Shown: in pieces, positions 26,313 through 35,169 of the stretch
Position numbering within the stretch: the stretch's first letter is position 1
How the letters are laid out: every line of letters starts with the position of its first letter
Source of the DNA: Lactococcus fujiensis JCM 16395
GTDB lineage: Bacteria; Bacillota; Bacilli; Lactobacillales; Streptococcaceae
Direction of reading: 5' to 3'
Assembly (NCBI RefSeq): GCF_002441655.1
Contig: NZ_JXJU01000009.1
Location: forward strand, 1 to 64,000
DNA length: 64,000 bases
The notes under the pieces: generated by a model
Seen by the model: only the letters and a program-made list of their open reading frames with translations
Database searches by the model: none
Told to the model about the DNA's origin: nothing
Made by a program: the position numbers and the translations under genes

Positions 26313-27213
26313 TCAATTTTTCGGCAATCCGTGAAACAAGGAAAATTACGATTGCAAGTACTAATGCAATAACAGCTGCATATCCCATTTGGTTATTTTG
26401 TGATTTGAAAGCATATTGATAAATCAGGAGTGAAACAGTCAGTGTTGAATTCGCTGGTCCACCCGACCCACCTGAGAAGATATAGGCTTGGTCAAACATC
26501 TGAAAAGTCCCAATAATTCCCATTAAAAGCACAAAAGTAGTCACCGGGCGTAAATGTGGAACTGTGATATATCTGAATTTTTGCATCACATTTGCCCCAT
26601 CAATATCAGCAGCCTCATAAAGCGAATCAGGGAGGTCAACCAACGATGCCAAATAAATCGTCATAAAATAGGGAACAGTCGACCATATATTCATGACCAT
26701 AATGACTTTTAAAGTCCAATTTGTATCGTTCAGAAAGTTTATCGGCTGATTAAGCAAATGTTGTCCAACCAAAAAGCCATTAATCGGTCCATTAAGATTG
26801 AATAGGAACATAAATATTAAGGTCAAAGCCGCCGAACTTGTTAAAGTTGGAAGGAAATAAATCAGACGAAAAAGTTTTTTTCCTTTTACACCGCGACTAG
26901 CCAATGTATAAGCCATGATCAATGCAATAATTGTCTGAGCTGGAACAACAATGAGGGCAAAAAAGCCCGTATTTTGAAAAGCACGCAAAAGGATGCCGTC
27001 AGTTAATAAATTCTTATAGTTAGAAAAATTGTTCCATGTATTCGTTTGAGCAATTAAGTTGACGTTATTAAATGACAAATATATTGCATACAAAATAGAA
27101 AGGATAATAAAGACCAAAATGACGAGTAGGGCCGGCGCCATGAAGGTATAGCCCTGAATTATTTCATTAAGTTCAGCCTTGCTCCTTTTCCTTTTTATTG
27201 TTTTATTCTTCAT
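26284..27213 (-). CDS. Sugar ABC transporter permease (MalF/MsmF-like)
   Basis: 309 residues with six membrane segments, starting from a basic N-terminus (KNKTIKRKRSKAELNEII). YTFMAPALLVILVFIILSILYAIYLSF is the family's first helix split, and the EAA-type loop is LYEAADIDGANVMQKFRYITVPHLRP (around residues 205-230). It forms the channel with the next gene product for import of an alpha-glucoside, judged from the flanking GH65 enzymes. Transcription comes from the upstream binding-protein gene past a hairpin at 27254-27278. Confidence 0.9.
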   Translation of the reverse strand: MKNKTIKRKRSKAELNEIIQGYTFMAPALLVILVFIILSILYAIYLSFNNVNLIAQTNTWNNFSNYKNLLTDGILLRAFQNTGFFALIVVPAQTIIALIMAYTLASRGVKGKKLFRLIYFLPTLTSSAALTLIFMFLFNLNGPINGFLVGQHLLNQPINFLNDTNWTLKVIMVMNIWSTVPYFMTIYLASLVDLPDSLYEAADIDGANVMQKFRYITVPHLRPVTTFVLLMGIIGTFQMFDQAYIFSGGSGGPANSTLTVSLLIYQYAFKSQNNQMGYAAVIALVLAIVIFLVSRIAEKLNGGNGLEGN

Positions 27214-27253
27214 TAGAACCTCGAAATTCTATCCGCATTAAACGAATAGCAGT

Positions 27254-27278
27254 AAAAAGGTGGAAGGACCACCTTTTA
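27254..27278 (-). terminator. Intra-operon hairpin after the binding-protein gene
   Basis: AAAAGGTGG-TCCTT-CCACCTTTT plus T on the minus strand. Such a partial terminator would give more binding protein than permease. Confidence 0.7.
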
Positions 27279-27294
27279 TGCTACTTTTTTCAAA

Positions 27295-28569
27295 TTATTT
27301 ACTGATTTTTGCGTTTGCGTCGTCATCAGCTTGTTTCAAAGCGGATTTCAAAGTATCTTCAGTTGCACCTTTTTTGAATGCATTTGAAATGAAGTTACCG
27401 TATGAGCTAACAACAGTTGTCAAATTAACACCATCTTGCCAAGCCACCGCACTTTTAATTGCGTCTTGGTGAACTTTCAAGAGTGGGTTGTCATTCAAGA
27501 AACTTGAATTTTCAGCCACATCTGGACGTGTTGCGAGTGTTCCGACTCCGTCAGTCCAAGTGGTCATACCGTCTTTTCCTGTAACATATTGGATCCAATC
27601 ATTAGCGAGTTTAGAAACTTTTGTGTTCTTATTTTCACCCCATCCAACTGTATATTGCATGGTCATTTCTTTCCCTTTATAGGTCATATTAGGAATGATG
27701 TCAAAATTCAAATCTTTGTATTGTGTTTTGAATACTTGATAGTTCCAGTTTCCTGTCAATGCCATTGCAAATTTACCAGATGCAAAACCTGCTCCTTCAT
27801 CACCAGCACCTACTTGTTGAGGTGTTGCGACAGCACCAGTGTTGAATAATTCAACAGCGGTGTTCAAATTCTTCAAAATAGTTGGGTTTGACAAATCGGA
27901 TTTACCATCAGATGTAATTGGGTTTTGTCCGTCAGCAGTGATAAATTGCCAGTTCCTTGTTAAATCCGCATTGTAGTTCATCAAATAAACTTTACCTTTA
28001 CCATAAGCGGCATCCAATTTTGCTTGTGCAGTTGGAGCCCATGTAATGAAATCTTCATATGACTTAGGAATTGCAGATTCATCAATGCCTGCTTTCTTAA
28101 AGACATCCTTATTCACATAAATGGCAAGGGTTGAAACATCTTTTGGTGCGGCGTAAGTTTTACCATTCGTTTGGAAGGCGGACACAATAGAAGGGTAGAA
28201 GTCTTTAGGATTTACAACACCTGATAAGTCAGCCAACACACCTTCTTTTTGAAGATAAGGATAGAATGATGAGTCAATATAAAAGGCATCTGGTGCTACT
28301 CCAGCTGAGAGGTCTGTTGGTAATTGCGTTGTAATATCAGTATAAACTTTTGGTTTAACTTTGACATCATATTTTTTTTCAAAAGACGAGACAAGTTTGT
28401 TAAAAGTCGCATTTTCTGTATCAGACCCTTTCCAATAACCAACAGTAAGCGTTTCGCCTTTAACAGAACCAGATTTATCAGAACCAGACGAATTTGAGCT
28501 ACAAGCTGCAAGTGATGCCGCAGCCATGAATGCTGCTCCAGCAAGGGCAGCTTTTTTCCAAGTGTTCAT
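27295..28569 (-). CDS. Sugar ABC transporter substrate-binding lipoprotein
   Basis: 424 residues. A signal peptide ends in the lipobox LAAC with Cys23, so it is a lipid-anchored extracellular receptor. The mature part has the family-1 solute-binding pattern (LTVGYWKGSDTENATFNKLVSSFEKKYDVKV; GYWKGSD at the start of domain I, FASGKFAMALTGNWNYQVF near residue 260). Substrate probably a glucose disaccharide or oligosaccharide, given the GH65 neighbours. GGAGG precedes the ATG by nine bases. Confidence 0.92.
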   Translation of the reverse strand: MNTWKKAALAGAAFMAAASLAACSSNSSGSDKSGSVKGETLTVGYWKGSDTENATFNKLVSSFEKKYDVKVKPKVYTDITTQLPTDLSAGVAPDAFYIDSSFYPYLQKEGVLADLSGVVNPKDFYPSIVSAFQTNGKTYAAPKDVSTLAIYVNKDVFKKAGIDESAIPKSYEDFITWAPTAQAKLDAAYGKGKVYLMNYNADLTRNWQFITADGQNPITSDGKSDLSNPTILKNLNTAVELFNTGAVATPQQVGAGDEGAGFASGKFAMALTGNWNYQVFKTQYKDLNFDIIPNMTYKGKEMTMQYTVGWGENKNTKVSKLANDWIQYVTGKDGMTTWTDGVGTLATRPDVAENSSFLNDNPLLKVHQDAIKSAVAWQDGVNLTTVVSSYGNFISNAFKKGATEDTLKSALKQADDDANAKISK

Positions 28570-28598
28570 ACAATTTTCCTCCTAGTGAAAATTAGTTA

Positions 28599-30905
28599 TT
28601 ATATTGTGACCATATTTTGTAAGGTGTATTCTTGCCCTTTGTGCATAAATACAATATTTTGTCCATTATCAAGTTTGCTTACTGTAAAATGTGCTTGATC
28701 TATTTTTACCGTAAGTGCTTCGCCTTGATAATCAAAACCAAACTCTAAATGAGACCATTCTTTAGGGAGATGTGGTTCAATTCTTAATTTCGAATTAAAC
28801 ATTCGCACGCCCCCGTAGCCGAAGACAACCATTTGCCAAATCCCTCCAAGTGATGCCGCATGAATTCCTGCATCAGAAGATTTCATGTATTCCCCCATAT
28901 CAATTGCAATGGCTTTATTAAAGAAGTCGTACGACTCGTTCAACTTTCCTAAATCTGCTGATAAAATCGCATGGGTAGAGAGACTTAATGAGCTATCATG
29001 AGTTGTTTTAGGTTCATAATAATCGAAATTTTTCAACTTCAATTCTTTATCAAATAAATCTTCAAACAGAAGCATCAGCAGCAATACATCGGCTTGCTTT
29101 GTGACCTGCATTTGATTGACTTGTTCCAAATTATAATCATGGAAAAGTGAATCTACCCCATCTTTTGATTTATAAACAGATAAATCCAGAATTTGCTTAG
29201 ATAGGTATGAATCATCTTGAGGAATTATTCCTTCATCGGTTGGTCGAGGTAGATATATTTTATTTACTTTTTCCTGTAATATTTTCAAAAGTTTTGTAAA
29301 ATTGAACTTTTGATTCAATCTTTCGTAAACTGATTGCTGATCATTTCTTAAACTATCTATAAGTTGAATTGCAAATGAGACGTTCCAATAAGCAGTATAA
29401 TTTGTGTAAGCATTATTATTTACGTGTTCTTTATACTCATCAGGACCAATCACATCTTTGATTTCATAAAAATCGCCCTCTTGGTTATACTCCAGTCGAC
29501 TGGCCCAAAATTTCGCAGTATCAATTAGAATTTCAAAACCTTTTTCCTGTGCAAATTGAGTATCACCAGTCACATCCAGATATTGTTTTACACCAAACGC
29601 GACATCAGAAGTGATATGTTGTTCAATAAAACCTGACCAAATTTTTGTCGCTTGTCCAGTTAAAATGTCGGCAGCTCCCCAAACTGGTGTCACTTCTCCA
29701 TCTGTCGGCCAAGCAGCTTCCCAAGGATATTGAGCGCCATCAAGTCCATTTGATTTTGCTTTTTTGTGTGCACCATCAAGTCCCAAATAGCGATAAGTGA
29801 CCAATTTCTTGGCAATATTGGGATGTGTATAGGTAAAATAAGGGAGCATGAATATTTCTGTGTCCCAAAATGTATGTCCTTTGTAGCCTTCTCCAGACAT
29901 TCCTTTGGCACCAATATTCATTCTTTCATCGTGGGCGGGCGTCATGATATGCAAATGGTAAGTCGCAAAACGAATGGCAAGTTGATCTTTGAAATTTTTT
30001 GATTCAATGATAATGGGGTGCTTATCCCAAATTTTTTGCCAAGCAATTGCTGACTCTTCAAGTAAATCATCAAAAGTCATTTCTTCGATTGCTTCCATAT
30101 CATCAACAGCTTTTATCCGTATATGTTCTAGGTCTCTGAATTCCAAATCATTATCTATCGATGTATAAATTGAGCCTCGTTTTTCAATTTCCACAGTTCC
30201 ATTTGAAGGAAGTTCAAAATCATAATTCATGAAAAATGATCTTCTCCCTGTTTCCGGTCTATTCTTTGACGGAACTGTGATTCGATGCTCCACAGTTTGG
30301 ACAAATTGGATTTTTGAATGCGTTGTCTGAGGCATCATCTGGATATACTTGCCTACCATCAATCCCTTTTCACCATCGGTAAAATGTTGACTTCCTTCAT
30401 TTGAAACTTGACCATTGATCCCTGAGCGTAAGTGAACCTTGACAACTTCATCTGTCATATTTTGAACCTTAACATGACTTGACAAAACATGACGGCGTGC
30501 TTTAGAAATAAATTTTCTGAACACAAATTTTAATTTCAAATCGCCGCAGATCCAAATCATTTCTCTGGACAAAAGACCATTTTTCAAATTTAATTTTTTC
30601 CGATAGTCTTTCACTTCCCCATCTAATAATGTGAAGCTTTTTCCATTAAAATAAAAGTTCATCGCCCACATATCAGGAACATTGGGAAGTTCAGTGACTT
30701 CATTTTCATCAAATTGATTGAACGTTCCTGCAACGAAGATATCGCGTGTTTCCCCAACGTAACTTTCTTCTTCAGAGGCACGGGCGCCCATATATCCGTT
30801 CCCTAGTGCCATAATAGCTTCAGTTTTCCCTAAAACTTCCGGGTCAAAACCAACTTGTTCAATCTGCCAAAGCTTATCCCTTGTGTAGTTCATAAAGGCA
30901 TTCAT
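28599..30905 (-). CDS. Glycoside hydrolase family 65 phosphorylase (kojibiose phosphorylase-like)
   Basis: 768 residues, full family length. Order: N-terminal beta-sandwich with GKTEAIMALGNGYMGARAS; linker; (alpha/alpha)6 barrel with GEGYKGHTFWDTEIFMLPYF (near 345), and IKDVIGPDEYKEHVNNNAYTNY (near 480) with the general acid Glu; YEPKTTHDSSLSLSTH and SSDAGIHAASLGG near the phosphate site; C-terminal beta-sheet. The VIGPDEYxEH form recalls kojibiose phosphorylases, a tentative call. Cytosolic; product beta-glucose 1-phosphate. First enzyme gene after a strong LacI-type operator (30920-30941), so induced by the transported sugar. Confidence 0.9.
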   Translation of the reverse strand: MNAFMNYTRDKLWQIEQVGFDPEVLGKTEAIMALGNGYMGARASEEESYVGETRDIFVAGTFNQFDENEVTELPNVPDMWAMNFYFNGKSFTLLDGEVKDYRKKLNLKNGLLSREMIWICGDLKLKFVFRKFISKARRHVLSSHVKVQNMTDEVVKVHLRSGINGQVSNEGSQHFTDGEKGLMVGKYIQMMPQTTHSKIQFVQTVEHRITVPSKNRPETGRRSFFMNYDFELPSNGTVEIEKRGSIYTSIDNDLEFRDLEHIRIKAVDDMEAIEEMTFDDLLEESAIAWQKIWDKHPIIIESKNFKDQLAIRFATYHLHIMTPAHDERMNIGAKGMSGEGYKGHTFWDTEIFMLPYFTYTHPNIAKKLVTYRYLGLDGAHKKAKSNGLDGAQYPWEAAWPTDGEVTPVWGAADILTGQATKIWSGFIEQHITSDVAFGVKQYLDVTGDTQFAQEKGFEILIDTAKFWASRLEYNQEGDFYEIKDVIGPDEYKEHVNNNAYTNYTAYWNVSFAIQLIDSLRNDQQSVYERLNQKFNFTKLLKILQEKVNKIYLPRPTDEGIIPQDDSYLSKQILDLSVYKSKDGVDSLFHDYNLEQVNQMQVTKQADVLLLMLLFEDLFDKELKLKNFDYYEPKTTHDSSLSLSTHAILSADLGKLNESYDFFNKAIAIDMGEYMKSSDAGIHAASLGGIWQMVVFGYGGVRMFNSKLRIEPHLPKEWSHLEFGFDYQGEALTVKIDQAHFTVSKLDNGQNIVFMHKGQEYTLQNMVTI

Positions 30906-30919
30906 TACATAATCTCCTT

Positions 30920-30941
30920 TTTACTAAAACGTTTTAGTAAA
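30920..30941. promoter_or_regulatory. LacI-family operator before the GH65/ABC genes
   Basis: A perfect palindrome with 11-bp arms TTTACTAAAAC, centred on CG, overlapping the -10 box of the promoter at 30936-30964. The central AACGTT is typical of LacI/GalR family sites. Confidence 0.8.
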
Positions 30942-30964
30942 GTCTAAAATTTTTTATTTATCAA
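30936..30964 (-). promoter_or_regulatory. Promoter of the GH65/ABC genes
   Basis: TTGATA (30964-30959), 17 bases, TTTACT (30941-30936) on the minus strand; the -35 lies at the stop codon of the upstream gene. Confidence 0.5.
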
Positions 30965-31202
30965 AATAATGTTGATTTCTAAATACGAGGACAATAATTC
31001 CAAAAAGATAAATCCCTATAATGAGGATGACTTTTATGTGCAAAAAGAGACTCAAAATAAGATAGGGTAATACATAGATCGCATAAGCTCTCACATACTT
31101 CATCGGATCGTACTCTTCACGATAGGCCCAAGCAATAAAATAGGCTACGACTACCGTCAGTATAAACATGATCGTAAGAGGCAGGGCTGGGATATTCATC
31201 AA
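30954..31202 (-). CDS. Small membrane protein of the GH65 locus
   Basis: 82 residues, largely hydrophobic: a first helix (PLTIMFILTVVVAYFIAWAY), a short charged loop (REEYDPMKYVR) and two more hydrophobic stretches (IYVLPYLILSLFL and VILIIGIYLFGIIVLVF). No family recognised. It follows the RDD gene by 16 bp and precedes the operator of the GH65 gene, so it shares the LacI/CcpA-type control of the locus. A role in sugar uptake is inference from position only. Confidence 0.6.
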   Translation of the reverse strand: MMNIPALPLTIMFILTVVVAYFIAWAYREEYDPMKYVRAYAIYVLPYLILSLFLHIKVILIIGIYLFGIIVLVFRNQHYFDK

Positions 31203-31218
31203 GGGAAATTTAGTGTCA

Positions 31219-31611
31219 TTAAACAGTTGCGATCACCTCACTTCTACCAACAATATCGTGCAAAAACTTGCTTTTTATAAGATAACAAATTATTGAAATA
31301 AACAAAAATATTGGTCCGCCATAAGGTAAAAAATATAGTATCTTTGTAAATTCTCGTTGTCCAATTTCTGAAAGCGAGTTTTCCTGCGAAACAACTTTTA
31401 ATTTAGCGAAATACTTCCCCAGTGTTTTCCCCGAGAATGAACTTTCACAAATCATATTGTATAAGATAAACAAGGCTGCAGCTAACAGGTTGAGCATGGA
31501 ATTCCCCTGCCCTTTTGCTAGAATCTGAACAAGAAAAAGCGAAGGCAAATAGATTACAATTAAATCTATCAGAGTTGCTAAAGCTCGTTGAACGAACATT
31601 AATGCTTTCAA
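31219..31611 (-). CDS. RDD-family membrane protein
   Basis: 130 residues. RALATLIDLIVIYLPSLFL carries the Arg/Asp pair of the RDD family; GKTLGKYFAKLKVVS and HDIVGRSEVIATV are its other conserved parts. Three to four membrane helices. RDD proteins have no agreed role; some are proposed transporters. Start TTG at 31611 or ATG at 31599. Its promoter carries a cre-like site and, just downstream, a LacI-type operator, so it belongs to the same regulon as the GH65 genes. Confidence 0.8.
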   Translation of the reverse strand: MKALMFVQRALATLIDLIVIYLPSLFLVQILAKGQGNSMLNLLAAALFILYNMICESSFSGKTLGKYFAKLKVVSQENSLSEIGQREFTKILYFLPYGGPIFLFISIICYLIKSKFLHDIVGRSEVIATV

Positions 31612-31626
31612 ATCTATTTCAATCTC

Positions 31627-31640
31627 CTAAAACGATTTAG
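31627..31640. promoter_or_regulatory. LacI-family operator before the RDD gene
   Basis: CTAAAACGATTTAG matches the core of the operator at 30920-30941 apart from one base, and lies between the promoter and the start codon of the RDD gene. Confidence 0.65.
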
Positions 31641-31649
31641 TACTCCTTT

Positions 31650-31678
31650 AGTATAACAAAAACGCTTTCATTTGTAAA
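31650..31678 (-). promoter_or_regulatory. Promoter of the RDD gene
   Basis: TTTACA (31678-31673), 17 bases, TATACT (31655-31650) on the minus strand. Confidence 0.65.
31657..31670 (-). promoter_or_regulatory. cre-like catabolite control site
   Basis: TGAAAGCGTTTTTG agrees with the CcpA consensus TGNAANCGNWWNCA except for the last two bases, and lies between the -35 and -10 of the RDD promoter. Confidence 0.55.
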
Positions 31679-31770
31679 TGGTTTATTTTAAAAAAAAGAT
31701 ATTTTTATTTCATTTCTAAAAATATCTCTATCGTGCTTTTATTAATTTCTTACAAAAATTATTGTTAACT

Positions 31771-32751
31771 TTACAATCTTGCAGAGTCTCGTACAATGAT
31801 TTCATAAGGGATGTATTTTTGTACCACTTTCCCAGTTTCAATTTGTTGAATTAAATCTGCAACCGCGACCTTTGTAAATTCTGGAATGTTTTGACGCACG
31901 GTCGTTAAACTGGGTGTGATATATGAAGCCAATGTAATATCATCAAAACCAACAACGTCAATTTTTTTAGCTACATTACGCTTTTTTAATGCCTTAATTA
32001 CACCAATGGCCATCAAATCTGAGGCCGCAAATATGGCATCAATTTCTTCAATTCTTTCCATCTGTTCTACGATTTGGAATGCCATTTCTTCTGAAAAATT
32101 GGCATAGCTGATCAATGGATGCGCGATAACTGAACGAACCCCAGCCTCACGTTCCATAGCAACTGCTGCATTATTTGACCCGTTGATGAATAAAATCTTC
32201 TTGTTTCCTGATGCTAATAAGCGTCTCGCAACTTCGGCAGCTGCTGCTTGGTTATCAATTGATACACTTCCAACCGAACCGTTTTTTACGGTCATATCAA
32301 TCGCAACCGTCGGTACGTCTAATCGTTTCAATTCATGGTAATAAGGGTCCTCTGTTGTAAGCCCCTGTATTATCAGTCCAGAAATATCACGTTCGCCACA
32401 AAACTGCTTTAATGATTTCATCTTTTGTTTTCTACCATTGACAGCATAAAAGACAAATTCATATTCCGTTTTATCAAGCGCCTCTATGACGCCACCAAGT
32501 ATTTCCAAAGGCATAGCAACCCCTCTTGTTACATTTATTTCATTTAGAATTAATGCAATTTGTTTTTTATTTTTAGAGGACAAGCGTTTAGCGGCATAAT
32601 TAGGCGCATAATCAAGTTCTTTTGCTACAGCTAAGACTTTCTTTTTAGTCTCTTCGCCAATATCGTCGTAGTGATTCAAAACGTGCGATACTGTACTCGA
32701 CGAAACTCCAGCTCGTTTTGCCACATCAAGTATTGTACTTTTCTTCATCAT
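31771..32751 (-). CDS. LacI-family transcriptional regulator
   Basis: 326 residues: N-terminal HTH STILDVAKRAGVSSSTVSHVLNHYD followed by the hinge helix YAAKRLSSKNK (minor-groove Leu), then a periplasmic-binding-like sensor domain with DIVGFDDITLASYITPSLTTVRQ near the end, as in LacI/GalR regulators. The two TAAAACG palindromes at 30920 and 31627 are the obvious targets. Inducer probably the imported disaccharide or a product. It lies upstream of, and on the same strand as, the genes it should control; no terminator is evident in the 160-bp gap. Confidence 0.93.
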   Translation of the reverse strand: MMKKSTILDVAKRAGVSSSTVSHVLNHYDDIGEETKKKVLAVAKELDYAPNYAAKRLSSKNKKQIALILNEINVTRGVAMPLEILGGVIEALDKTEYEFVFYAVNGRKQKMKSLKQFCGERDISGLIIQGLTTEDPYYHELKRLDVPTVAIDMTVKNGSVGSVSIDNQAAAAEVARRLLASGNKKILFINGSNNAAVAMEREAGVRSVIAHPLISYANFSEEMAFQIVEQMERIEEIDAIFAASDLMAIGVIKALKKRNVAKKIDVVGFDDITLASYITPSLTTVRQNIPEFTKVAVADLIQQIETGKVVQKYIPYEIIVRDSARL

Positions 32752-32842
32752 TTACTCTTTCTAAAACTTCGCAGTATGATTTTATTCATTATAGCATTTT
32801 TAAAGACAAAAAAACCGACCGTAATCGATTTTTTAATCACTA

Positions 32843-33310
32843 TTAAACTAAAACCGTATCACACTCGACAAGTTCTGTTTCATGGGCACACGAAATCGAA
32901 TTATAATCTTGAATACAAGTGCAATCCACTTTACTTATTGTTTCTTTCTGAGCCAAACTTTCGGTCAGAAGTGCAACATCGGCATCTGTCAGTTCTGAAA
33001 AATCTATCATCCCTGCAATGAGTTCACTTTGCTTTGTGGCGCAAACTTTTCCAAGAAGCGATTTTCCCATTAACCCAACGGCTGTACATTCTTTCATCAA
33101 AGGTTGATAAACAAATTTCCGGCCTTCTTTTTCAGTTGCAAGCATCCCTTTTTTCACTAACCGACCCAGCAATGTTTTAACTGTCGCCAACGACCAATCT
33201 AAATGTTCAGGAATTTGATTCATGATTTCATCTACCCGAGCTTCTCCCAAAGACCAGATCACACGCATCACAACCATTTCTGCATTTGAAATATTACATT
33301 CTTCTTCCAT
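32843..33310 (-). CDS. copY: CopY/CopR-type copper-responsive repressor
   Basis: 155 residues. N-terminal BlaI/MecI-type winged helix: ISNAEMVVMRVIWSLGEARVDEIMNQI and LDWSLATVKTLLGRLVKKGML. The C-terminal metal-binding part has CTC then single cysteines spaced by eight residues (CxC-x8-C-x8-C), unlike the classical CxCx4CxC. A cop box (TTTACA-AC-TGTAAA core) overlaps its own promoter, so it should autoregulate. No copA or copZ gene lies within the window, so its other targets are elsewhere. SD AAAGGAGGTGG. Confidence 0.85.
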   Translation of the reverse strand: MEEECNISNAEMVVMRVIWSLGEARVDEIMNQIPEHLDWSLATVKTLLGRLVKKGMLATEKEGRKFVYQPLMKECTAVGLMGKSLLGKVCATKQSELIAGMIDFSELTDADVALLTESLAQKETISKVDCTCIQDYNSISCAHETELVECDTVLV

Positions 33311-33346
33311 TATCCACCTCCTTTTCAGTTTATATCCTTAACCTAT

Positions 33347-33364
33347 AGTTTACAACTGTAAACT
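33347..33364. promoter_or_regulatory. copY: Cop box
   Basis: AGTTTACA-AC-TGTAAACT, an 8-2-8 inverted repeat that contains TACAnnTGTA, the CopY/CopR site, overlapping the -10 of copY. A weaker second copy, TTTACAACTGCTAAA, lies at 33393-33407. Confidence 0.85.
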
Positions 33365-33375
33365 AATAAAGTCAA
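33347..33375 (-). promoter_or_regulatory. copY promoter
   Basis: TTGACT (33375-33370), 17 bases, TAAACT (33352-33347) on the minus strand; the -10 is inside the cop box. Confidence 0.6.
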
Positions 33376-33544
33376 GCGATATGTCTAAAACTTTTACAAC
33401 TGCTAAACTAAATAATTTAACTGTAATTGGAGTTGGCCGTTTTCACAATTTTACACATAAAGGCCGATGTTCTAGAAAATAATCACTGAAACGAGCGCAT
33501 CGTTGGAAAAAGATTTAAATTTCGATTAAAAATAAATTTCTGAG

Positions 33545-34414
33545 TTAGTTATCCCCAAAAACTTGGGCCATAATTTTTCGACCGGTGGGTGTTTGTGCTA
33601 AGCCCCCTTCTGCAGTTTCACGAAAAGCTGCTGGTAGAGATCTCCCCACATTATACATACATGAAATCACTTCATCAACTGGGATCGCTGTTTTCACCCC
33701 AGCAAGTGCCATATCAGCAGAAATCATGGCTTGTGATGCTCCCATTGCATTTCTGTGAACACAGGGAATTTCGACTAAACCGGCAACTGGATCACAAATC
33801 AAACCTAACATATTTTGAAGGGTTAAAGCTATTGCATAACCTGCTTGTTCAGCAGACCCACCAGCTGCGAGAACAAGTGCGCCCGAAGCCATTGCAGCGG
33901 CTGAACCAATCTCAGCTTGACAACCACCTTCAGCGCCTGAAATAGTAGCATTATTCGCGATTGCAAGTCCAAATGCTCCACCTGAAAATAAGAAATCAAC
34001 TTGTTGTTCGTGATTAAGTCCCAGTTTCTGAACGGCTGCTGTCAAAACCCCCGGCATACAGCCTGCTGAACCAGCAGTCGGTGTAGCACAAATGAGTCCC
34101 ATTTGTGCATTAACTTCATTAACAGCCACCGCATCCCGCGCAGCTCCCAATATAATATCCCCAGACAAACCTTTGCCAGATGTAATATATTCATTCATTA
34201 ATTTAGCATCGCCACCCGTTAATCCAGTTCGTGATTTTTCACCCAGGAGTCCTTTTTGAATCGAAGTTATCATTGTCTCTAGATTATGTTCCATCATAGA
34301 AATAATTTGCGCACGTCCACGCCCTGTTTGTTCCATTTCAATAGCAATCATCATTTCTGCTACCGAATCGTATTTTTTCGATTCCTCAATTAATGTTTGA
34401 ACATTTGTAAACAT
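33545..34414 (-). CDS. sdaAA: L-serine ammonia-lyase, iron-sulfur-dependent, alpha subunit
   Basis: Converts L-serine to pyruvate and ammonia with a labile 4Fe-4S cluster, together with the beta subunit. 289 residues; GLICATPTAGSAGCMPGVL (near 105-123), GGCQAEIGSAAAM and LGLICDPVAGLVEIPCVHRN (near 210) supply the cluster cysteines and serine-binding residues. Follows the beta gene by 20 bp on the same strand, so a two-gene operon. Confidence 0.95.
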   Translation of the reverse strand: MFTNVQTLIEESKKYDSVAEMMIAIEMEQTGRGRAQIISMMEHNLETMITSIQKGLLGEKSRTGLTGGDAKLMNEYITSGKGLSGDIILGAARDAVAVNEVNAQMGLICATPTAGSAGCMPGVLTAAVQKLGLNHEQQVDFLFSGGAFGLAIANNATISGAEGGCQAEIGSAAAMASGALVLAAGGSAEQAGYAIALTLQNMLGLICDPVAGLVEIPCVHRNAMGASQAMISADMALAGVKTAIPVDEVISCMYNVGRSLPAAFRETAEGGLAQTPTGRKIMAQVFGDN

Positions 34415-34434
34415 TTTCCCTCTTTTCTTGTCTC

Positions 34435-35115
34435 TTAATTAAAAAAATTTACAGCATGGAGGCGAGGAATTTTTTTCATTTCCTCATATGCCTCATCAAC
34501 ATTTGAACTGTCAACTTCTAGAATCATAATGGCCTTCTCGCCCTTTGCCTCACGTGTTACATTCATTTTTGCTATGTTTATGAAATGGTTTGACAAAACA
34601 TTAGACACTCTGGCAATCATTCCGGGAACATCTTCGTGAATAATTACAAAAGTCGGCATTCCTGCTGATATTGAAATATCGAACCCATTAAGTTCCGTCA
34701 CTTGAATCATTCCACCACCGATTGAAATCCCTGTAACTGTCATTGTTCGATTCCCTTTTTTACAAATCAGTCGAGCGGTGTTGGGATGATCTGATCTTTC
34801 TTCAGGATGAGGAATATAGGCCACCTCCATTCCCTGCTCGTAAGCGATGCGAGGTGCGTCCGGTAAATTTTCATCATCCGTCTCCATCCCCAAAACACCA
34901 GCAACAAGTGCCACATCCGTTCCGTGCCCCCGATATGTTTTAGCAAACGATTCATACAAATGAATTTCTAATTTGTCAGGAAGTTCACCAAAAATTGAAC
35001 GAACTATTTTACCAATACGGGCAGCACCCGCGGTATGCGAACTCGAAGGTCCAACCATTACAGGACCAATAATATCAAATACACTTCTATATCTTAAATT
35101 ATCCATTTTATACAC
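34435..35115 (-). CDS. sdaAB: L-serine ammonia-lyase, iron-sulfur-dependent, beta subunit
   Basis: 226 residues. GPVMVGPSSSHTAGAARIGKI near the N-terminus (split across residues 16-36) is the beta-subunit hallmark, and a C-terminal ACT domain (FVIIHEDVPGMIARVSNVL, residues 150-225) probably senses serine. First gene of the pair with the alpha subunit. A TATAAT lies about 25 bases before the ATG without a clear -35. Confidence 0.94.
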   Translation of the reverse strand: MYKMDNLRYRSVFDIIGPVMVGPSSSHTAGAARIGKIVRSIFGELPDKLEIHLYESFAKTYRGHGTDVALVAGVLGMETDDENLPDAPRIAYEQGMEVAYIPHPEERSDHPNTARLICKKGNRTMTVTGISIGGGMIQVTELNGFDISISAGMPTFVIIHEDVPGMIARVSNVLSNHFINIAKMNVTREAKGEKAIMILEVDSSNVDEAYEEMKKIPRLHAVNFFN

Positions 35116-35169
35116 TTTCTTTACAAAAAAATTATATCATAAAAATGAACGGCAGCTTTCTTTAAAATA

